Assembly: GCA_023666125.1 (NCBI GenBank)
Contig: JAMPCN010000018.1
Span: 1-36,549, forward strand
Reading direction: 5' to 3'
DNA: 36,549 nucleotides
Origin: Bacillus sp. (in: firmicutes)
Lineage (GTDB): Bacteria > Bacillota > Clostridia > Lachnospirales > Lachnospiraceae
Positions 32,535 through 36,549 of this stretch are shown piece after piece. Both the position numbers and the translations under genes were made by a program. The notes beneath the pieces were generated by a model that had not been told where the DNA came from, made no database searches, and saw only the letters and a program-made list of their open reading frames with translations. Every line of letters starts with the position of its first letter. The first letter of the stretch is position 1.

Positions 32535-33977
32535 ATGAATGAACAGGAGCAAATTCCGGACATTACGGATGCAGTAGACGAGACTAAGGCGCAGCAAGCG
32601 GATAACGGGATTTATACAACGCCGGATGTATACCAGACACAGACCGGTCAGGATGTATATGGCACACCGAATGCGGAAGCCGAAGTCACACGTCACGATA
32701 CGGGCGGGATGTTTTCGGGCGACCAGTCAAAGAACCAGGCTGGCGGACAGCAGTATGGCGGCGGTTCGCAGTATAATGGCGATAATATGCAGTATGGCAG
32801 CGGCTGGTATGCCAACGGGAATAATCCATATAGCGGCGGTCAATACGATAGCAGCCGGTACGCTAACGGGAACAACCCGTATAACGGCGGCCAGTATACT
32901 AATGGGAATAACCAATATTATGGCGGTCAGTACCAGTATGGGAATAACCAGTACCAAAATCCGTACGGCGCCAGTCCATATGGCAATAATCCATACAGCC
33001 CTTATGCCACACCGCCGGCTAAAAAGCATACAGGATTGATTATCGGCGTTATCATTACAGGCGCTATTCTTTTCTTGATTGCTGTTTTTACCCTATTTTA
33101 TCATATATTGGATAGAGCGATAGAGAGAAAAGAAATCAATGATATTATAGATTATTATGATTCCGAGATGAATCATGATGACGAAGATTATCACGGCAAT
33201 AACTATGATAATGATTATAATGATAATAACTATAATGATGATAATTATGGGCATCATAATGATGATTACGACTATCATGACGGACATCACTATGATTATG
33301 ATGATGATTATCATGATAATTATGGCTATTATGATGATTATGATGATGACGAATACTATACGCTGCATGACGATATTAAAGAAAATCTTTCCTATGCCAT
33401 TGAATGGGAATATTATGAATATGAACCGGATGACAGTGATGTGATAATTGTAATAGATTATCCTGTTGTTGTCGGAAACAGGGTGCCGAATCTGGATAGG
33501 ATTAACGAAGTGTTAGCGGATGAAGTGGCTGTTTTTACGGAATATTATGAAGATGAATATGCCAATTACATGTATGGAGAAGACAGTTACTTTTATGCTA
33601 CGGCAACGGGATATGTAACCTATATGAGCGAAGATGTGTTGAGCGTTGTTTTCTCGGAGACGATATATTCGGATTATTATGATTCCATATACTGTTACAG
33701 TATTAATATTGATATGCGGGATGGCATTATTATGGACAATACGGATATTATTACCGTGGATGACGATTTTTCCGTGGATTTCCGTTATAGAAGCGACAGG
33801 CAGAACGGAAACGCCGTTGAGTGGGCATCTGACCAGGAGATTACGGAATTTTTAACCTCTCCGGAAAATCTGATTATCTATTATGTGCCGCAGGGAATGG
33901 AAATCGGGTTTAATTATGATGAGGGCTGGATTACGGTTACTTACCATGATTATGAGGATTTTTTGAAAATTTTCTAA
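32535..33977 (+). CDS. Single-pass membrane protein with Gly/Asn/Tyr repeats, Asp/His-rich linker and DUF3298-like tail
   Basis: 480 residues. Residues about 70-160 are imperfect Gly/Asn/Tyr/Gln repeats of 12-18 residues (YANGNNPYSGGQY type). One transmembrane helix follows (about 167-189, LIIGVIITGAILFLIAVF), then a linker of 63 residues, 212-275, almost wholly Asp, Tyr, Asn and His. The C-terminal part (about 285-480) contains strands such as GYVTYMSEDVLSVVFSE and ends GFNYDEGWITVTYHDYEDFL, resembling DUF3298/RsiV-like extracytoplasmic domains. With the repeats inside and the linker outside, it could be an envelope sensor or metal-binding protein, but I do not recognise it and assign no function. 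AGGAGGG precedes ATG 32535. It sits between cinA and recA. Confidence 0.8.
   Translation: MNEQEQIPDITDAVDETKAQQADNGIYTTPDVYQTQTGQDVYGTPNAEAEVTRHDTGGMFSGDQSKNQAGGQQYGGGSQYNGDNMQYGSGWYANGNNPYSGGQYDSSRYANGNNPYNGGQYTNGNNQYYGGQYQYGNNQYQNPYGASPYGNNPYSPYATPPAKKHTGLIIGVIITGAILFLIAVFTLFYHILDRAIERKEINDIIDYYDSEMNHDDEDYHGNNYDNDYNDNNYNDDNYGHHNDDYDYHDGHHYDYDDDYHDNYGYYDDYDDDEYYTLHDDIKENLSYAIEWEYYEYEPDDSDVIIVIDYPVVVGNRVPNLDRINEVLADEVAVFTEYYEDEYANYMYGEDSYFYATATGYVTYMSEDVLSVVFSETIYSDYYDSIYCYSINIDMRDGIIMDNTDIITVDDDFSVDFRYRSDRQNGNAVEWASDQEITEFLTSPENLIIYYVPQGMEIGFNYDEGWITVTYHDYEDFLKIF
33171..33359 (+). repeat. Degenerate NAY-codon trinucleotide array
   Basis: Of 63 consecutive codons, 57 are NAT or NAC, encoding Asp, Tyr, Asn or His. 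The other six encode Gly or Glu. Only the first base varies freely. It looks like a diverged (GAT/TAT/AAT)n expansion inside the coding sequence. The opposite strand reads as poly-Ile/Met. Confidence 0.85.
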
Positions 33978-33999
33978 AAAGGATTTACAACATCAAAAG

Positions 34000-34028
34000 T
34001 TGACAGGGCATTTTGCATAGGTTATCAT
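34000..34028 (+). promoter_or_regulatory. Upstream promoter of the recA leader, embedded in an inverted repeat
   Basis: TTGACA, 17 bp, TATCAT begins 23 bp after the preceding stop codon. An 11-bp inverted repeat (34003-34013 ACAGGGCATTT with 34040-34050 AAATGCTCTGT, one G-U) surrounds the -10 and starts inside the -35. A transcript from here would carry a leader of about 240 nt before recA, or be a separate RNA. Confidence 0.55.
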
Positions 34029-34059
34029 AAGCGTATGGGAAATGCTCTGTAAAATATTC

Positions 34060-34098
34060 TGCTTTGCATATCCGGCGTCTCGCCAACATTTCAAAGCA
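34060..34098 (+). other. Possible structured leader element upstream of recA
   Basis: TGCTTTG / CAAAGCA (7 bp) encloses a symmetric 7/7 internal loop and GGCG-TCT-CGCC. There is no following T-run. It is the only clear fold in the 296 bp between the membrane protein gene and recA. It matches no riboswitch class I can recall. Confidence 0.35.
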
Positions 34099-34132
34099 AA
34101 AGAAAAAAATATCAGACAGGGGGGATAAAGGG

Positions 34133-34156
34133 ATGTTTATCGGACTTTATGAATGA
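34133..34156 (+). CDS. Possible 7-codon leader ORF before recA
   Basis: ATG TTT ATC GGA CTT TAT GAA TGA (MFIGLYE) is preceded at 8 nt by GGGGGG (34119-34124), one of the more purine-rich sites here. It ends 47 bp before the proximal recA promoter. It could be a translated leader or chance. Confidence 0.2.
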   Translation: MFIGLYE

Positions 34157-34202
34157 TAAAATAGCGGTAACATTTAGAAAAACAGGAAAAGAAAAGTAAA
34201 TG

Positions 34203-34231
34203 TTGACAAAAACGAACATTTGTTTTATTCT
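34203..34231 (+). promoter_or_regulatory. Proximal recA promoter
   Basis: TTGACA, 17 bp, TATTCT; perfect -35 and good -10. Start of transcription would fall near 34238, inside the second SOS box. Confidence 0.8.
34213..34226. promoter_or_regulatory. SOS box 1 (LexA site) in the recA promoter spacer
   Basis: CGAACATTTGTTTT matches the Gram-positive LexA consensus CGAACRNRYGTTYG with a complete GAAC left half and a GTTT right half. It lies between the -35 and -10, so bound LexA would block polymerase. Confidence 0.75.
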
Positions 34232-34237
34232 AAAATA

Positions 34238-34251
34238 AGAACAAATGTTCT
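34238..34251. promoter_or_regulatory. SOS box 2 (LexA site) at the recA transcription start
   Basis: AGAACAAATGTTCT has perfect GAAC-N4-GTTC symmetry. Its start is 25 bp from box 1, so two LexA dimers could bind on one face or nearly so. Confidence 0.8.
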
Positions 34252-34273
34252 GAAACGAAAAGGAGATCAAATC

Positions 34274-35356
34274 ATGGAAAAAGAAGAAAAATTAAAAGCA
34301 TTAGACGCTGCTCTGGGGCAGATAGAGAGACAGTTTGGAAAAGGCGCGGTTATGAAATTGGGAGATCCGTCCGTGCAGATGAATGTAGAGACGATTCCTA
34401 CCGGTTCATTGAGCCTGGATATTGCGTTAGGACTGGGCGGAATCCCGAAGGGAAGAATCGTGGAAATCTACGGACCCGAATCAAGCGGTAAAACAACCGT
34501 AACATTACATATGATAGCGGAAGTGCAAAAAAGAGGCGGTATTGCGGGCTTTATTGATGCGGAACATGCCTTAGACCCTGTCTATGCCAAAAATATCGGC
34601 GTCGATGTAGATAATTTATATATTTCACAGCCGGATAACGGCGAACAGGCATTGGAGATTACGGAGACGATGGTGCGTTCCGGTGCGATTGATATTGTCG
34701 TGGTAGACTCTGTTGCGGCTCTTGTGCCGAAAGCTGAGATTGACGGCGACATGGGTGATTCTCATGTAGGTTTGCAGGCAAGGCTGATGTCGCAGGCGCT
34801 TCGTAAACTGACGGGCGTTATCAGTAAATCGAATTGTACGGTTGTCTTTATCAACCAGTTGCGTGAGAAAGTCGGCATTATGTTCGGCAATCCGGAGACG
34901 ACAACAGGCGGACGCGCGCTGAAATTTTACTCTTCCGTCAGACTGGACGTCAGAAAAATCGAGGCAATCAAGCAGGGCGGCGAGGTGATTGGCAACCGGA
35001 CGAGAGTCAAGGTTGTGAAAAATAAGATTGCGCCGCCTTTTAAAGAAGCAGAGTTTGATATTATGTTCGGCGAGGGTATTTCCACTGCGGGAGATATCTT
35101 AGACCTTGCGGCTGAAAACAATATTATCAATAAAAGCGGCGCATGGTATGCCTATGAGGGAAATAAAATCGGACAGGGCAGGGAGAATGCCAAACAGTAT
35201 TTGAAAGATAACCCGGCGGTATGCGAGGAAGTGGAAAGAAAGGTCAGAGAGTTATTTAATCTGGAAACATCCGAAGAGACGGCAAAAGACAGCGAGGAAA
35301 AAACCGCGAAAGAAAAATCTTCATCCGGAAAGGGTGAAAAAGAGAAAGCGGAGTAA
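34274..35356 (+). CDS. recA: Recombinase RecA
   Basis: RecA forms filaments on single-stranded DNA for homologous recombination and LexA cleavage. Walker [13 protein letters not shown], the adjacent [26 protein letters not shown] (Walker B) and [30 protein letters not shown] (L2) are all intact. The C-terminus is a charged Lys/Glu/Ser tail. The frame opens earlier at 34220, but those codons overlap promoter and SOS boxes; ATG 34274 with AGGAG 8 nt upstream gives a 360-residue protein starting [15 protein letters not shown]. Two SOS boxes indicate LexA control. recX follows, as usual. Confidence 0.97.
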   Translation: MEKEEKLKALDAALGQIERQFGKGAVMKLGDPSVQMNVETIPTGSLSLDIALGLGGIPKGRIVEIYGPESSGKTTVTLHMIAEVQKRGGIAGFIDAEHALDPVYAKNIGVDVDNLYISQPDNGEQALEITETMVRSGAIDIVVVDSVAALVPKAEIDGDMGDSHVGLQARLMSQALRKLTGVISKSNCTVVFINQLREKVGIMFGNPETTTGGRALKFYSSVRLDVRKIEAIKQGGEVIGNRTRVKVVKNKIAPPFKEAEFDIMFGEGISTAGDILDLAAENNIINKSGAWYAYEGNKIGQGRENAKQYLKDNPAVCEEVERKVRELFNLETSEETAKDSEEKTAKEKSSSGKGEKEKAE

Positions 35357-35444
35357 TTACCGGTAAAAGCGATGGCGGCGAACAGTGGCAGATAGCGGCC
35401 AAGAAGCAAAGACAGGGATAGTATAAAAAGGCGTGGGTATTGAT

Positions 35445-36068
35445 ATGGTGATAACGGAAGTTGCAGCGGTTACAAAGTCAAGGTATCGTGTGGTCCTGGA
35501 TGGGGAGATTGCATTTGTATTATATAAGGGTGAACTGCGCCGTTTGCATATCGCGCAGGGAGAAGAATTGCAGGAAAACGCCAGACAGAGTATTTTTCAG
35601 GAGATTCTTCCCAAACGGGCGAAACTGCGCTGTATGAATTTGTTAAAGACAAAGGATTATACCAAAAAGCAGTTGGAGGATAAATTACGGCAGGGAGGAT
35701 ATCCGCTGGAAATTATTGAGCAGGCGGTCGCTTATGTAGAGTCCTACGGCTATATTAATGACAAAAATTATGCCAGAAGTTATATTGAATACAATATGCA
35801 GAAAAAGAGCAGAAAACGGATTGAGAACGATTTGTCGCAAAAAGGCATAAGCAGGGAATTAGCCGGGAAAGTGTTTGAGGAACTGAAAGAAGACGGAGTG
35901 GAAATGGACGAGGCGGCCATGATACGGGAGCTTCTTTTGAAAAAAAATTTTCATTTTCAGGAAAGCACTTATGCGGAAAGACAAAAAATGTGCGCATTCC
36001 TCTATAGAAAGGGATTTCACGCCGATACAATCTCCAAGGTACTTCTGCTTGACATAACATCATTTTAG
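35445..36068 (+). CDS. recX: RecA regulatory protein RecX
   Basis: RecX modulates RecA filaments. The protein of about 207 residues shows ALRYLxxRD-like repeats in variant form: MNLLKTKDYTKKQLEDKLRQGGYPLEIIEQAVAYVESYGYINDKNYARSYIE, then KKSRKRIENDLSQKGISRE. The last part has the usual YRKGFHADTISKVL end. Start is uncertain: GTG 35433, ATG 35445 and GTG 35448 are all in frame with poor binding sites; ATG 35445 (MVITEVAAVTKSRYR) matches the family start best. It lies 88 bp behind recA with no terminator seen between, so it is probably co-induced in SOS. Confidence 0.9.
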   Translation: MVITEVAAVTKSRYRVVLDGEIAFVLYKGELRRLHIAQGEELQENARQSIFQEILPKRAKLRCMNLLKTKDYTKKQLEDKLRQGGYPLEIIEQAVAYVESYGYINDKNYARSYIEYNMQKKSRKRIENDLSQKGISRELAGKVFEELKEDGVEMDEAAMIRELLLKKNFHFQESTYAERQKMCAFLYRKGFHADTISKVLLLDITSF

Positions 36069-36137
36069 AGGTAGAATTAAATTGTTGTAATTTTCGATTA
36101 TTAATTCTGATAGATTTGGAATTAGTAATATGTAATT

Positions 36138-36161
36138 AGAATGTTTTGGTATATACATTCT
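36138..36161. repeat. Inverted repeat upstream of rny
   Basis: AGAATGT / ACATTCT (7 bp) with a 10-nt loop in the AT-rich 140 bp between recX and rny. Just after it, TGTTATAGA (36161-36169) could be an extended -10 for rny. Otherwise the gap holds no gene. Role uncertain. Confidence 0.35.
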
Positions 36162-36208
36162 GTTATAGATATGTACAATGAAAATTTAATAAGGAGGTGC
36201 TCCTGTAA

Positions 36209-36549
36209 ATGCTTGATGTTGTGATAGCAGTAGTCATCACTTTAGTCGTGGCGATTCCGATTACAGCCGTAGCAGCGACCAATTACCGTAAAAAAGTAGT
36301 GGAAGCGAAGATTGGCAATGCGGATGAAAAGGCACGGGAAATTATTGATGAAGCTCTCAAAACAGCCGAAACAAAGAAGCGTGAAGCGTTACTTGAAGCG
36401 AAAGAAGAAACCATTCATACCAAAAATGAATTGGACAAGGAAATCAAGGAACGTCGTGCTGAGGCGCAGAGATATGAGCGCAGGGTTCAGCAGAAGGAAG
36501 AGAACATCGATAAAAAAGCCGATGGTATTGAGAAAAAGGAAGCAAGTTT
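36209..36549 (+). CDS. rny: Ribonuclease Y, N-terminal part (cut by window edge)
   Basis: ATG 36209 lies 9 nt after a very strong AAGGAGGTG. The visible 113 residues begin with a transmembrane helix (about 3-24, VVIAVVITLVVAIPITAVAA) and continue as a highly charged coiled coil (KVVEAKIGNADEKAREII, KREALLEAKEETIHTKNEL, RRVQQKEENIDKKADGIEKKE). This is the N-terminal architecture of RNase Y, the membrane-bound endoribonuclease that starts mRNA decay in Firmicutes; KH and HD domains would follow outside the window. The position after recA-recX matches its conserved place. Confidence 0.9.
   Translation, partial: MLDVVIAVVITLVVAIPITAVAATNYRKKVVEAKIGNADEKAREIIDEALKTAETKKREALLEAKEETIHTKNELDKEIKERRAEAQRYERRVQQKEENIDKKADGIEKKEAS

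Noticed and set aside
33093-33368. Open frame on the minus strand giving a poly-Ile/Met protein
   Set aside because: It is the complement of the NAY-codon array of the plus-strand membrane protein; composition is explained by the repeat and there is no ribosome binding site.

Overview
This window looks like the chromosome of an anaerobic, spore-forming Firmicute of the Clostridia, most likely a Lachnospiraceae member. The grounds are the housekeeping gene order, strong GGAGG ribosome binding sites, several TTG and GTG starts, sporulation genes (spoIVB, a Spo0A-type regulator, a SpoVB-like flippase, CotF-like proteins) and Gram-positive SOS boxes. I see no rRNA, tRNA, CRISPR array, phage gene or transposase. 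No gene-free stretch exceeds 300 bp. The longest is the 296 bp in front of recA, and it is full of signals.

Layout. 1-3020: the end of deoB, prfC and a secreted or anchored transglutaminase-like protein. 3124-12115: a compact co-directional cluster yqhY-nusB-xseA-xseB-ispA-dxs-tlyA-nadK-argR-recN, close to the Bacillus order but without folD and with nadK added. It ends at a rho-independent terminator and a 50-bp double palindrome. 12280-13551: spoIVB. 13631-20809: a signalling block that in Bacillus-like genomes would not separate spoIVB from spo0A. It holds a GHKL kinase, a LytTR regulator, a STAS antagonist, an RsbW/SpoIIAB-type kinase, a PAS-HisKA-HATPase-REC-Hpt hybrid kinase, a stand-alone receiver and, convergently, a membrane-bound SpoIIE-type PP2C phosphatase. 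21014-21541: a Spo0A DNA-binding domain without any receiver domain. 21634-25307: glgA, a SpoVB/MurJ-like flippase and two small CotF-like proteins. 25393-27144 (minus): rqcH. 27311-32489: yicC-remA-gmk-rpoZ-rimO-pgsA-cinA. 32535-33977: a membrane protein with extreme low complexity. 34274-36068: recA and recX. 36209 to the end: the start of rny.

The most unusual part is 13.6-21.5 kb. Two pairs of 14-bp direct repeats with exactly 21-bp period (15728-15762 and 20883-20917) resemble each other at 24 of 35 positions. They have the two-helical-turn geometry of LytTR-family operators. One lies before the STAS/kinase/hybrid-kinase operon. The other lies in the divergent promoter region of the PP2C phosphatase and the receiver-less Spo0A. 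I infer that the LytTR regulator coordinates both halves of a partner-switching module and possibly the Spo0A-like protein. This would be a candidate alternative input to sporulation or another developmental decision, independent of phosphorylating Spo0A itself. The operator assignment is a sequence-pattern inference and has not been demonstrated.
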